18,295 bases of DNA from Actinomycetes bacterium (GCA_021808425.1 JAKBBS010000051.1:1-18295); one strand, 5' to 3'; positions 1 to 7,635 are shown, counted from the first letter of the stretch. Program-made: numbers and translations. Notes: generated from the sequence alone by a model not told the origin.

Positions 1-479
1 GATACAACGAGTTCGACTCGCTTCGCCGTGCCGGGGTCCAGCATGCGGACGTCAAGGGATACCAGTTCAGCAGGGAGGACGTCGACGCCCGTTCGTTGGC
101 GAACATCTATGCGCAGTACATGGGGAATATTTTCACCCACGAACTGAAGCCGCTCGAGGTTGAGATCCTCGTCGCCGAGGTCGGCGAGGGCGGCGGCCCA
201 GCGCAGCTTTACCACATCCTCTACGACGGGTCGATCATGGACGAGGACCGCATGAGCGTCCTGGGCGGCGAGGCGGAGGCGATAAGCGCCCGCCTGGCGG
301 AGGGATTCGACCCGGATTGGCCGTTGGATGAGGCGGTGCGCCGCAGCGCTCGGGCGCTCGGCGGGGATCGGATGCCTCTGGCCAAGGAGCTCGAAGTTGC
401 AGTCCTGGCCCGCTCTAACGGCCGCCGCGCGTTTCGGCGCCTCGACGAGGCGGAGGTCGCAGCAGCCTTGGAAGCCTAG
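1..479 (+). CDS. prcA: Proteasome subunit alpha, C-terminal part (5' end outside window)
   Basis: The reading frame is open from base 3 to the TAG at 477-479 and has no start in the window before it enters mid-gene, so this is a 5'-truncated gene with 158 residues visible. The visible part begins YNEFDSLRRAGVQHADVKGY and continues with SLANIYAQYMGNIFTHELKP and LEVEILVAEVG, which matches the second half of actinobacterial 20S proteasome alpha subunits (about 240 residues in full). PrcA forms the outer rings of the proteasome core that degrades pupylated proteins. A TTG at 96 could be mistaken for a start, but the homology continues well upstream of it. In actinobacteria prcA usually follows pup and prcB, which would lie to the left. 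The link to pafA further right supports the call. Confidence 0.9.
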   Translation, partial: YNEFDSLRRAGVQHADVKGYQFSREDVDARSLANIYAQYMGNIFTHELKPLEVEILVAEVGEGGGPAQLYHILYDGSIMDEDRMSVLGGEAEAISARLAEGFDPDWPLDEAVRRSARALGGDRMPLAKELEVAVLARSNGRRAFRRLDEAEVAAALEA

Positions 480-634
480 TCCTGGTCGATCGCCGCTCCC
501 GGCGGAGCCCGGTCGAGGATCTCGACTCCATCGCCGGGTCGACGCTGTCGAAGCGTTGTGGCGATCGGGTATTCACCTGCGCCAGGGCGATCCTGGCTGG
601 TAGACGACAGCCCTCACAAGCGTTGGTTGTGCGG
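480..634. other. Convergent intergenic region with two small hairpins
   Basis: This 155-bp gap separates the ends of prcA (plus strand) and the symporter gene (minus strand). It contains two perfect short inverted repeats. One is GTCGAG-GAT-CTCGAC at 512-526; the other is GCCAGG-GCGAT-CCTGGC at 581-597. Neither is followed by a run of T on either strand, so they are weak candidates for a bidirectional terminator. I see no convincing gene here. Confidence 0.35.
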
Positions 635-2377
635 TCAGCGCTCCGGCATCCCCGGCCGGCGTTGCACGCCCTCCGGTAGGTGCAGCGCCCGTAGCTTTCC
701 CATGACGTCGGCGGGCAGTGCCCGGGGGGTGAGAAGCGACAAGCTGACCATCGTGGCGAATGAAAGTGGCACAGTCCAGATTGCCGGGACCTGCAACATG
801 ATCGCCGGCCAGCCGCTTCGTCCTGCGCCGGCCATCGCTGCTATCACTGCACCCGACGCGGCTCCGCCACCGAGGAGGAGCCCGACGAGGGCACCGATCC
901 GGGTGAGGCGCGTCCACCAGATCCCGAGGATCAGCAGCGGACAAAACGACGAGGCCGCCACAGCAAACGCCCACCCGACGAGGACGTTGATCGACTTGCC
1001 CTGTATCGCGAGGCCTGCGCCGGTGACGACGATGCCGGCTCCGAGGGCTGACCAGCGGAAGGCCCGCACCCCCTTGCCGAGGATGTCGTGGGAGAGCGCT
1101 CCAGCGGTGGCGATAAGCAGACCGGACGATGTCGATAGGAAGGCAGCGAAGGCGCCGCCAGCCACGAGCGCTGAGAGGACTCTCTCGGCGGTGCCGGCGA
1201 CGGCCAGGCGCGGCAGGATCAACACGACGGTGTCGGTCGTCTTGGAGAGGTACAACCCGGGGGCTTCGAGACGCCCGAGGAGCGCCAGCAGGGCCGGCCA
1301 CACGTAGAAGCAGGAGAGCAGCACGACGACGATCGCGGTGGTCCGCCGCGCGGTCTGGCCGTCGGGGTTGGTGTAGAAGCGGACGAGAATGTGGGGGAGT
1401 CCGAGAGCGCCGAGAAAAGTCGCGATGATTATCCCGTATGTCGCTGCCAGCGGGTGGATCGACCGACCCCCGAGACGCAGGAGAGGAGAGAGCCACTCAC
1501 GGTTTGTGAGCGCGGCGGAACCGCCGAGCGTCGGCGCTGCGGAGCCCGATGGGAAGGCGATCGACGTCTCGGCTCCGACCTGGTGCGCACCTGCGGTGAG
1601 CTCGACGCGGACGCCACTTGGGGCGCTGTAGGCGGCTTTGTCGAGGGACCCGTGGACTACCACGCCGATAGGCTTCGCAACGTCGATCCCGGTTGGCGAG
1701 CTGAACTGGACCGTCGTCGCGCGCGGGAACACCGAAGGCGCGTTCCCTGCGACGCTGTCCAGTGGAGGGTGGTAGAACACCGCTACCAGAGCCAGCGCCG
1801 GCAGGGCGATGGCGACGAGTTTCAGCCAGAACTCGAACGACTGAACAAACGTGATCCCCTTCATGCCTCCGCTCGCTATAGCTGCAGTTACGACAGCCCC
1901 AAGGACGACGACGCCAATCCAGTAGGGTCCGCCGAACGCGACCTGGAGGGTTTCGCCGGCACCTTCCATCTGGGGGAGGAGGTAGAAGACGCAGATGACC
2001 AGCACGAAGCCGGTCGCGACTTTTCGAAGTAGCGGAGAGTCGAGGCGCCCCTCGGCGAAATCGGGGATAGTGTACGCGCCGAAGCGTCGCAGCGGGGCGG
2101 CGACGACGGCGAGCAGCACCAGGTATCCTGCGGCGTAGCCGACCGCGTACCACAGCGCTCCGACGCCGTCGGCCATCGCCAGGCCGGCGACGCCTAGAAA
2201 CGATGCCGCCGAAAGGTACTCCCCGGAAATGGCTGCCGCGTTGAGCGCGGAGGGGACCTGGCGTGCGGCTACAAGGAAGTCCTCACGTGTGCGCGATACC
2301 CGTAGCCCTCGCGATCCGACCGCCGCGGTAGCGACCGTGACGGCTACAACCCCGATGACCGCTCCGGTGTCGTTCAC
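635..2377 (-). CDS. Cation/acetate symporter, SSS family (ActP/MctC-like)
   Basis: The 580-residue protein is strongly hydrophobic, with about 13 likely membrane segments. Sodium:solute symporter features include GEYLSAASFLG near residues 52-62, GLPHILVRFYTNPD near 326-339 and AFLSTSSGLL in the C-terminal third. These match the actinobacterial acetate/pyruvate permeases related to ActP and MctC, which import monocarboxylates driven by a cation gradient. A hydrophilic beta-rich loop of about 100 residues (roughly 204-305) interrupts the membrane core. The start is a GTG at 2377 that overlaps the stop of the preceding membrane-protein gene as GTGA, with GAGGA just upstream, so translation is probably coupled. 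The gene ends the histidine kinase, LytTR, DUF485-like, symporter operon. The substrate is inferred from family and from acs nearby; pyruvate or propionate are alternatives. Confidence 0.88.
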   Translation of the reverse strand: MNDTGAVIGVVAVTVATAAVGSRGLRVSRTREDFLVAARQVPSALNAAAISGEYLSAASFLGVAGLAMADGVGALWYAVGYAAGYLVLLAVVAAPLRRFGAYTIPDFAEGRLDSPLLRKVATGFVLVICVFYLLPQMEGAGETLQVAFGGPYWIGVVVLGAVVTAAIASGGMKGITFVQSFEFWLKLVAIALPALALVAVFYHPPLDSVAGNAPSVFPRATTVQFSSPTGIDVAKPIGVVVHGSLDKAAYSAPSGVRVELTAGAHQVGAETSIAFPSGSAAPTLGGSAALTNREWLSPLLRLGGRSIHPLAATYGIIIATFLGALGLPHILVRFYTNPDGQTARRTTAIVVVLLSCFYVWPALLALLGRLEAPGLYLSKTTDTVVLILPRLAVAGTAERVLSALVAGGAFAAFLSTSSGLLIATAGALSHDILGKGVRAFRWSALGAGIVVTGAGLAIQGKSINVLVGWAFAVAASSFCPLLILGIWWTRLTRIGALVGLLLGGGAASGAVIAAMAGAGRSGWPAIMLQVPAIWTVPLSFATMVSLSLLTPRALPADVMGKLRALHLPEGVQRRPGMPER

Positions 2378-2775
2378 TGGTCCTCGAGGAGGGCGACGAA
2401 GCGCTCCTCGACTCGCGCCGCGCGGCGAACATAGAGGAGGGCGAGCACGACGAGCGGAGGATAGATCCCAAATCCGAGGACCAACACCGTGATCGGGATG
2501 GTGAGAAAAGACATCCGGACCAGGCTCGGAAAGAGCACTGACAGGATCGGAAAGGTGACCACCACCGCTGCGGCGGGTAGGAGCACTCCGAGGGCGACTC
2601 CTAGCTGCGCCCGCATCAAAGAACGCAGGAGGGTCTCGCCGTAGCTGCCCGAGACGTAAAGGTCCGCGGCCGAGGGAACCGATCGCGACGCTGCGCTTCG
2701 TTCGGCTTGGCGTCCGCCGCGGACTGTCACCCGCTTGGGGAGGTCGACTCCGCCCGCCTCGTCGGGAGGAGTCAA
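2374..2775 (-). CDS. Small DUF485-like two-helix membrane protein
   Basis: From a TTG at 2775 this encodes 133 residues: a polar, variable N-terminal 45 residues, then two membrane helices (about 58-80 and 92-114), then a charged tail containing YVRRAARVEERFVALL. The layout resembles the DUF485 proteins (YjcH type) encoded directly before acetate symporters, which are thought to assist the permease. The frame stays open upstream to 3051, but that stretch is Arg/Pro-rich shadow of the LytTR gene. The TTG overlaps the regulator's stop codon by 4 bp (TTGA). A GTG at 2730, giving 118 residues, is the other possible start. Its own stop overlaps the symporter start by 4 bp. The family assignment rests on topology and position, so it is moderate. 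Confidence 0.72.
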   Translation of the reverse strand: MTPPDEAGGVDLPKRVTVRGGRQAERSAASRSVPSAADLYVSGSYGETLLRSLMRAQLGVALGVLLPAAAVVVTFPILSVLFPSLVRMSFLTIPITVLVLGFGIYPPLVVLALLYVRRAARVEERFVALLEDQ

Positions 2776-3548
2776 TGCTGGCGCCTCGCGAGCCGCACCA
2801 GCTGGTCGTGGAGGTCCCTGACGTGGCGTCGGCTCACCGCGAGGGTCACGTCTGGAAGTTGGACGAAGACGCGCCCGCCGTCTCCGTGCAGCTCCCGCAC
2901 CGCGCGCAGGTTCACCAGGTGCTGGCGGTGGATCCTCGTGAAGCCCTCCGCCGCCCATGCCGCTTCGAGGCGCGCCATGGCAACTCTCACGAGGAGGTTG
3001 CGGCCGTCGAAGGTGTGCAGGCGGACATAGTCGCCGGCCGACTCGACCCAAGCGACGTCTTTACGCTCGACGAGGACGGTCTTGCCTGCCGCCTCGACGA
3101 CAACTATGTCGAGGTGGTCCTCGTCGTCGCTGGACTCCGGATCGGCTTCGACGTGCTCGACGGTCGACGCAGACGTCGACGCTCTGCCGGCGAGCACCCG
3201 GCGCAGGACCGGCTCCAGGCGGTCACGATCCAGGGGTTTGAGCAGGTATCCTGCGGCGCCGACGTCGAAGGCTTCGAGGGCGTGCTCGGCGTGCGCTGTC
3301 ACGAACACGACGCTCGGCGGTTCCGCGAAGCGCCCAATGACACTGGCGAGCTCCAGCCCGCCGAGGCCGGGCATTGCTATGTCTGCGAGCACGAGGTCGA
3401 AGCTGCGGTCGCGAAGCTCGCGGAGGGCGTTGGTAGCATCCGCGACCGACACCACCCTCTCGACGAAGCCGGAAGTTCGAAGTAGGTAGCCGATCTCGTC
3501 GAGGGCCGGTAGCTCGTCGTCGACAGCCAAGGCAGAAAGCAGCCTCAT
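2772..3548 (-). CDS. LytTR-family response regulator
   Basis: The 258-residue protein has an N-terminal receiver domain (about 1-118) with the acidic pair D10-D11, the phospho-acceptor Asp56 in LVLADIAMPGLGG, Thr84 in FVTAH and Lys104 in LLKPLD. A Ser/Asp/Glu-rich linker (about 122-145) follows. The C-terminal LytTR DNA-binding domain (about 146-250) is marked by WVESAGDYVRLHT, FTRIHRQHLVNLRAV and LAVSRRHV. LytTR domains bind short direct repeats with a centre spacing of roughly two helical turns. A matching 21-bp repeat array lies upstream of this operon at 4810-4887. The ATG at 3548 overlaps the kinase stop as ATGA. The natural partner is the kinase encoded upstream, and the likely targets are this operon and the divergent acetate transporter/acs genes. 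Confidence 0.93.
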   Translation of the reverse strand: MRLLSALAVDDELPALDEIGYLLRTSGFVERVVSVADATNALRELRDRSFDLVLADIAMPGLGGLELASVIGRFAEPPSVVFVTAHAEHALEAFDVGAAGYLLKPLDRDRLEPVLRRVLAGRASTSASTVEHVEADPESSDDEDHLDIVVVEAAGKTVLVERKDVAWVESAGDYVRLHTFDGRNLLVRVAMARLEAAWAAEGFTRIHRQHLVNLRAVRELHGDGGRVFVQLPDVTLAVSRRHVRDLHDQLVRLARRQH

Positions 3549-4741
3549 GTGGTCGCGGCGCGAGATTGAGCCGACACAGAGCGGCCTGAGGCACTCCAGA
3601 ACTTCGGGACGCTGAACGACACCTTGGTTCCCGCGCCGGGGGCGGTCTCGATCACCAGCCCGTGCTCGTCCCCGAACGTCGCTCGTAGCCTCTCGTCGAC
3701 GTTGTGCAACCCTACCGAGGTCGTGACGCCCGAGAGAGCCCGCTCCAGGTGGCGAGGGTCGACTCCGTCACCGTCGTCCTCGACGCTGATCAAAGCGGTA
3801 GCTCCGGTGTCGACTGCCTCTATTCGGATCCGGCCTTTGCCCTTTGGCTCTATGCCGTGGCGAACAGCGTTCTCGACTACAGGCTGAAGGATCAGTGACG
3901 GGATCCGGACGCTCAGCACTTCGGGTGCAACTTTGAGCGTGACTCCGAGTCGGGCGCCGAAGCGGGCACGTTCGAGCTCGAGGTAGATGTCTACGAGGCG
4001 GAGCTCATCTGCGAGGTTGGTGTACTGGGCGTGGCTGGCGAAGCTGTAGCGGGTGAACTCAGAGAACGAAACGAGCAGCTCCCGTGCCCGATCCGGGTCG
4101 GTCCGTATAAACGACTCGATCGCTGTAAGAGCGTTGTAGACGAAATGCGGGGATATCTGCGCCCTGAGGAACTGCAGCTCCGCCTGGACTGCTCGCCTGC
4201 GCGACAGGTCGAGCTCTGCCAGTTCCAGTTGGGTGGAGACGAACTTCGCGACCTCACCGCAAAGGCGCAGAAGCCCGGGGGAAGCCGACGAGTCGACCGC
4301 GACCAGCGCACCGACCACGTGCCCGTCGACCAGAAGTGGCACGGCCACCCCAGCGTTGAGCCCGCAGCTGCCCGGGTGGTCGCATCGAAGCTCGTCGCCA
4401 GAAAGAAGCTGCGGACGGCCCGCCTTCATAACGAAGCGAACCGCCTCTTCGAGGAGCTTGCAGTGCTCGGCGTCGACGCCATCCGACGCGATCACCCCAC
4501 CGTCGTCGCCGACGAGCACGCCGCTGTTGGAGAGCAAGGATCGCAGCGGCCCGAGCGCCCGGCCCATCGCGTCCGGCGTCAACCCGCCGCGCAGCGCCGG
4601 AGCCGCCTGGTTAGCGATGCTGAGCGCCTGGTAGGAGCCTCTCTCGCCTGGGGTCACGAGACGGCGAGGCGCCCAGCGTGAGTAGGCGCCTACGCCGGCC
4701 AGTCCGACGACCACGACGGCGAGAACTGCCCAGAGCATCAC
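3545..4741 (-). CDS. LytS/YehU-type sensor histidine kinase with GAF-like domain
   Basis: The 398-residue protein has a single N-terminal membrane segment (about 3-20), a GAF-like sensor region (about 55-170) and a His_kinase/HATPase module. The phospho-acceptor is His199 in LRAQISPHFVYNALTAI. The N box VVENAVRHG is at about 288-296, the DDGDG motif at about 322-326 and GLHNVDERLR at about 344-353. The sensor region carries Cys94, Cys120 and Cys126, the latter two as CDHPGSC; comparable cysteines occur, as I recall, in streptomycete relatives, so metal or redox input is possible. Start is GTG 4741, with GGGGGAGG about 10 nt upstream; the adjacent ATG at 4738 is the alternative. It heads the four-gene acetate-uptake operon and is divergent from the acetate transporter. 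The signal it senses is not visible from sequence. Confidence 0.9.
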   Translation of the reverse strand: MMLWAVLAVVVVGLAGVGAYSRWAPRRLVTPGERGSYQALSIANQAAPALRGGLTPDAMGRALGPLRSLLSNSGVLVGDDGGVIASDGVDAEHCKLLEEAVRFVMKAGRPQLLSGDELRCDHPGSCGLNAGVAVPLLVDGHVVGALVAVDSSASPGLLRLCGEVAKFVSTQLELAELDLSRRRAVQAELQFLRAQISPHFVYNALTAIESFIRTDPDRARELLVSFSEFTRYSFASHAQYTNLADELRLVDIYLELERARFGARLGVTLKVAPEVLSVRIPSLILQPVVENAVRHGIEPKGKGRIRIEAVDTGATALISVEDDGDGVDPRHLERALSGVTTSVGLHNVDERLRATFGDEHGLVIETAPGAGTKVSFSVPKFWSASGRSVSAQSRAATT

Positions 4742-4809
4742 TGTCGGCGCACCTCCCCCGAAAACACCGCGCTCAAGTCTGCCACACAGCCGAGCTGCCG
4801 GGCGGTTTC

Positions 4810-4887
4810 GCCGTTCGGCGCAGCGAAACTGCCATTCGGCGCAGCACCCGCGCCGCTCGGCGCAGAATCACGTCGCTTCGGCGCCAG
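4810..4887 (+). repeat. Four direct repeats with exact 21-bp period, probable LytTR operator array
   Basis: The core TTCGGCGC occurs at 4814-4821, 4835-4842, 4856-4863 (as CTCGGCGC) and 4877-4884. Every step is exactly 21 bp. The first three units extend to a 14-bp match, GCC(G/A)(T/C)TCGGCGCAG, at 4810-4823, 4831-4844 and 4852-4865; the fourth is GTCGCTTCGGCGCCAG with one inserted base after the core. The bases between the units are not conserved. Two helical turns between units place all sites on one face of the DNA. LytTR regulators typically bind direct repeats of about 9 bp separated by 12-13 bp, which gives this period. The last unit ends 8 bp before a TTGACA box. Operator function is inferred; the repeats themselves are plain. 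Confidence 0.75.
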
Positions 4888-4895
4888 ACCCCGAT

Positions 4896-4901
4896 TTGAC
4901 A
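4896..4901 (+). promoter_or_regulatory. Candidate -35 box TTGACA for the acetate transporter/acs operon
   Basis: A perfect TTGACA lies 8 bp downstream of the last 21-bp repeat, a placement suited to activation by a protein bound upstream. The bases 17-18 bp further on (around 4919-4925) are GC-rich and not a good -10; GTCAAT at 4923-4928 is the nearest AT-containing hexamer. The transcription start is therefore uncertain. Confidence 0.3.
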
Positions 4902-4987
4902 CTGTGCGCCGGGCACCTCCGCGTCAATGTGTGTGACGACGGTCACCAGGTTGGTGCCGCCTTACTGTTACCACGGGGGTATCACTC

Positions 4988-5623
4988 ATGACAGATACAG
5001 CATCAGCGACACCGACGATGGTGGTCATCAAGGAGTCTCCTGCGGCGTCAGACCCTGGCCCTCTGGGGCTGGCCGGCTTCGCGTTGACGACTTTCCTCCT
5101 GTCGGTGCACAACGCCGGCTGGGATCGAGGCACCGGGCTTGCATGGCTGGGTTATGCCTTCGCGTACGGCGGCCTCGCGCAGCTGCTGGCGGGGATGTGG
5201 GAGTTCAAGAACCGCAACGTGTTCGGGTCTACCGCGTTCACCTCCTATGGCGCGTTCTGGATCGGCCTCGGCCTTTGGGTCGAGCTTGCCGCCGGTAGCG
5301 CCAAGTCCGCTGCGCAAGCCGGCAACGACCTCGGATGGATACTGCTCGCCTTCTTCATATTCACCACCTACATGTGGCTTTGCAGCGCAGCCACGAACCT
5401 GGTGCTCTTCAGCCTGTTCGCCGTCCTCGACGTCACATTCCTTATCCTCACTATCGGGAACTTCTCCAGCAATGTCAGCACCGTGAAGTTCGGTGGGGTT
5501 CTCGGCGTGATCACAGCTGCGATCGCGTGGTACGCGTCTGCGGCCGGCGTCATCAACGGGATGAGGGGCAGGCAGGTACTCTTCATGGGCAAGCCGCTCA
5601 TCAAGCCCATCCAGAGCGTTTAG
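4988..5623 (+). CDS. Acetate uptake transporter, AceTr family (GPR1/FUN34/YaaH, SatP-like)
   Basis: The 211-residue protein has a polar N-terminus and about six membrane segments. It carries the AceTr landmarks: the N-terminal signature appears as DPGPLGLAGF at about 22-31, and YGGLAQLLAGMWEFKNRNVF followed by FGSTAFTSYGAFW is typical of the second and third helices. Family members (E. coli SatP, yeast Ady2) move acetate or succinate across the membrane. The signature Asn of NPAPLGL is Asp here and its Ala is Gly. The ATG at 4988 follows GGGGGT by about 7 nt. The acs gene starts 18 bp downstream on the same strand, so the two are probably co-transcribed, and the LytSR/symporter operon is divergent. 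Confidence 0.93.
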   Translation: MTDTASATPTMVVIKESPAASDPGPLGLAGFALTTFLLSVHNAGWDRGTGLAWLGYAFAYGGLAQLLAGMWEFKNRNVFGSTAFTSYGAFWIGLGLWVELAAGSAKSAAQAGNDLGWILLAFFIFTTYMWLCSAATNLVLFSLFAVLDVTFLILTIGNFSSNVSTVKFGGVLGVITAAIAWYASAAGVINGMRGRQVLFMGKPLIKPIQSV

Positions 5624-5641
5624 CCGGCCAGGGAGGACCGA

Positions 5642-7621
5642 ATGACAGACACGACAGGCGAGGAGCTTTCAGCGCTCCTCCACGAGAACCGCAGGTTCCC
5701 TCCGCCACCCGAGTTCGCTGCCGCTGCGATTGCGCAGCCGGAGATCTACGAGCGCGCCGACTCCGACCGGATCGCGTTCTGGGAGGAGCAGGCACGGCGT
5801 CTCACGTGGGCGCAGCCGTGGCACACTGCCCTTGAATGGGAGATGCCGTACGCCAAATGGTTCGTCGGTGGCAAACTCAACGTCGCCTACAACTGCGTCG
5901 ACCGCCACGTCGAGTCGGGCCTCGGCGACCGGGTCGCCTACCACTGGGAGGGGGAGCCCGGCGATACGCGCACCATCACCTACAGGGACCTGCAGGAGAT
6001 GGTCTGCAAGGCCGCCAACGCTCTGACCGAGCTTGGCGTAGAGGCCGGCACCAAGGTCGCCATCTACATGCCGATGATCCCCGAGACCGTCGCTGCGATG
6101 CTCGCCTGTGCCCGCCTCGGTGCCCCTCATACCGTGGTGTTCGGAGGTTTCTCCTCGGAGGCGCTGCGAGACCGGATCCTCGACTGCGACGCGAGGCTGG
6201 TCATCACCTCCGACGGCGGTTACCGCAGGGGCGCGCCGAGTGCGCTCAAGCCGGCCGTCGACGACGCAGTAGCGTCCTGCCCGAACGTCACGAAGGTTCT
6301 GGTGGTGCGCCGAACGGGCCAGGACGTGGCGTGGAGCGAAGGACGCGACGTGTGGTGGCACGAGGTGGTGGACCGCCAGTCTGAGCACCATGAGGCGCAG
6401 ATGTTCGACGCGGAGCATCCCCTGTACATCATGTACACGAGCGGAACGACGGCAAAGCCGAAAGGGATCCTTCACACGTCCGGCGGGTACCTGACGCACA
6501 CCTCCGCGACGCACCGGCTCGTCTTTGACCTAAATCCTGACAAGGACATCTTCTGGACAGCCGCCGACATCGGCTGGGTGACCGGCCACAGCTACATCGT
6601 CTACGGCCCGCTCGCGAACGCCACCACCTCGGTGATGTACGAGGGCACCCCCGACACTCCCACGCGCGACAGGTGGTGGCAGATCGTCGAGCGCTACAAG
6701 GTGAACATCCTCTACACCGCCCCGACGACGATACGCACGTTCATGAAGTGGGGGGAGGATCTTCCCGCCGCGCACGACTTGAGTTCGCTTCGTCTACTCG
6801 GCTCGGTAGGCGAGCCGATCAACCCCGAGGCGTGGATCTGGTACCGGACGCACATCGGCGGCGACCGCTGCCCGATCGTCGACACGTGGTGGCAGACCGA
6901 GACCGGCGGGATCATGATCTCGCCTCTGCCGGGCATCACCGCCACCAAGCCCGGCGCGGCGATGAAGCCGCTTCCGGGTGTCACCGCTGATGTCGTATCC
7001 AACGACGGAACTCCGGTCGGCAACGGCGAGGGTGGGCTGCTCGTCATCAAAGACCCCTGGCCGGGGATGCTCCGCGGGATTTGGGGTGACGACCAGCGTT
7101 TCAAGGACACGTACTGGTCGCGTTTTCCCGGCATCTACTTCGCGGGTGACGGGGCGAAGCGCGACGACGACGGAGACCTGTGGTTGCTCGGCCGAGTCGA
7201 CGACGTTATGAACGTCTCGGGTCACCGCATCTCCACGACAGAAGTCGAGCATGCCTTGGTCGGCCACCCCTCGGTCGCGGAGGCGGCGGTGGTCGGAGCG
7301 TCCGACGCGACGACCGGCCAGGCGATAGTAGCGTTCGTCACAGTCAAGTCAGGGGCGGACAATCCCGAAGGCTCCGACCAGCTGGTGGTCGACCTTCGCG
7401 AGCACGTGGCCCGCGAGATCGGGCCGATCGCGAAGCCCCGCCAGATCCTGCTCACACCGGAACTGCCCAAGACCCGCAGCGGCAAGATCATGCGCCGCCT
7501 GCTGCGCGACGTGGCGGAGCAACGCGAGCTTGGCGACGTCACGACGCTTCTCGACGCGACCGTAGTCAACGCAATCCGCGATCGGATGGTGCCGGGCGCC
7601 GAGGAGCGCGAGCAGGGCTGA
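5642..7621 (+). CDS. acsA: Acetyl-CoA synthetase, AMP-forming
   Basis: The 659-residue length is normal for this family. The enzyme converts acetate, ATP and CoA to acetyl-CoA via acetyl-AMP in the cytoplasm. Visible motifs are the P-loop-like YTSGTTAKPKG at 265-275, the adenylation motif DTWWQTETGG at 414-423, VMNVSGHRISTTEVEHAL in the C-terminal domain and PKTRSGKIMRR near 609-619. Lys615 corresponds to the lysine whose acetylation switches off the Salmonella enzyme. Trp417 matches the tryptophan that limits the acyl pocket to acetate, arguing against a propionyl- or longer-chain ligase. GGGAGGA lies at a good distance before ATG 5642. The gene follows the transporter by 18 bp and ends at a strong hairpin before pafA. 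Confidence 0.97.
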   Translation: MTDTTGEELSALLHENRRFPPPPEFAAAAIAQPEIYERADSDRIAFWEEQARRLTWAQPWHTALEWEMPYAKWFVGGKLNVAYNCVDRHVESGLGDRVAYHWEGEPGDTRTITYRDLQEMVCKAANALTELGVEAGTKVAIYMPMIPETVAAMLACARLGAPHTVVFGGFSSEALRDRILDCDARLVITSDGGYRRGAPSALKPAVDDAVASCPNVTKVLVVRRTGQDVAWSEGRDVWWHEVVDRQSEHHEAQMFDAEHPLYIMYTSGTTAKPKGILHTSGGYLTHTSATHRLVFDLNPDKDIFWTAADIGWVTGHSYIVYGPLANATTSVMYEGTPDTPTRDRWWQIVERYKVNILYTAPTTIRTFMKWGEDLPAAHDLSSLRLLGSVGEPINPEAWIWYRTHIGGDRCPIVDTWWQTETGGIMISPLPGITATKPGAAMKPLPGVTADVVSNDGTPVGNGEGGLLVIKDPWPGMLRGIWGDDQRFKDTYWSRFPGIYFAGDGAKRDDDGDLWLLGRVDDVMNVSGHRISTTEVEHALVGHPSVAEAAVVGASDATTGQAIVAFVTVKSGADNPEGSDQLVVDLREHVAREIGPIAKPRQILLTPELPKTRSGKIMRRLLRDVAEQRELGDVTTLLDATVVNAIRDRMVPGAEEREQG

Positions 7622-7635
7622 CATCGCCGAGTGCT

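Larger units (their letters stand above)
4742..4987. promoter_or_regulatory. Divergent control region of the acetate module
   Basis: This 246-bp gap lies between the start of the kinase operon (minus) and the acetate transporter (plus). It holds the four phased direct repeats, a TTGACA hexamer at 4896-4901 and a TACTGT hexamer at 4963-4968 that could serve as a -10 for the transporter. The TTGACA lacks a good -10 at 17-18 bp spacing, as expected if an activator is needed. The transporter's ribosome site is the weak GGGGGT just before ATG 4988. No clear sigma-70-like promoter for the kinase side was identified. I see no small gene here. Confidence 0.6.

Noticed and set aside
573..1496. Long antisense frames over the symporter gene
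   Set aside because: They are Arg/Ser/Pro-rich products of GC-rich DNA read in the wrong frame or strand, without any domain, while the minus-strand symporter is unmistakable.
2776..3051. N-terminal extension of the DUF485-like protein to 225 residues
   Set aside because: The extension lies wholly inside the LytTR gene in another frame and is low-complexity Arg/Pro; the 4-bp overlap start at 2775 fits the operon pattern.
4741..4751. Fifth copy of the operator core (GTCGGCGCA at 4743-4751)
   Set aside because: It is 71 bp from the first unit, not a multiple of 21, lacks the conserved left flank and overlaps the kinase translation start region; probably chance.
4810..4887. CRISPR array or integron-type repeat
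   Set aside because: The units are only about 14 bp with 7-bp gaps and the location is a promoter region, so operator sites are a far better fit than spacers or attC sites.
5669..6514. 281-codon antisense frame within acs
   Set aside because: It mirrors a strongly conserved enzyme gene and has no recognisable protein features.
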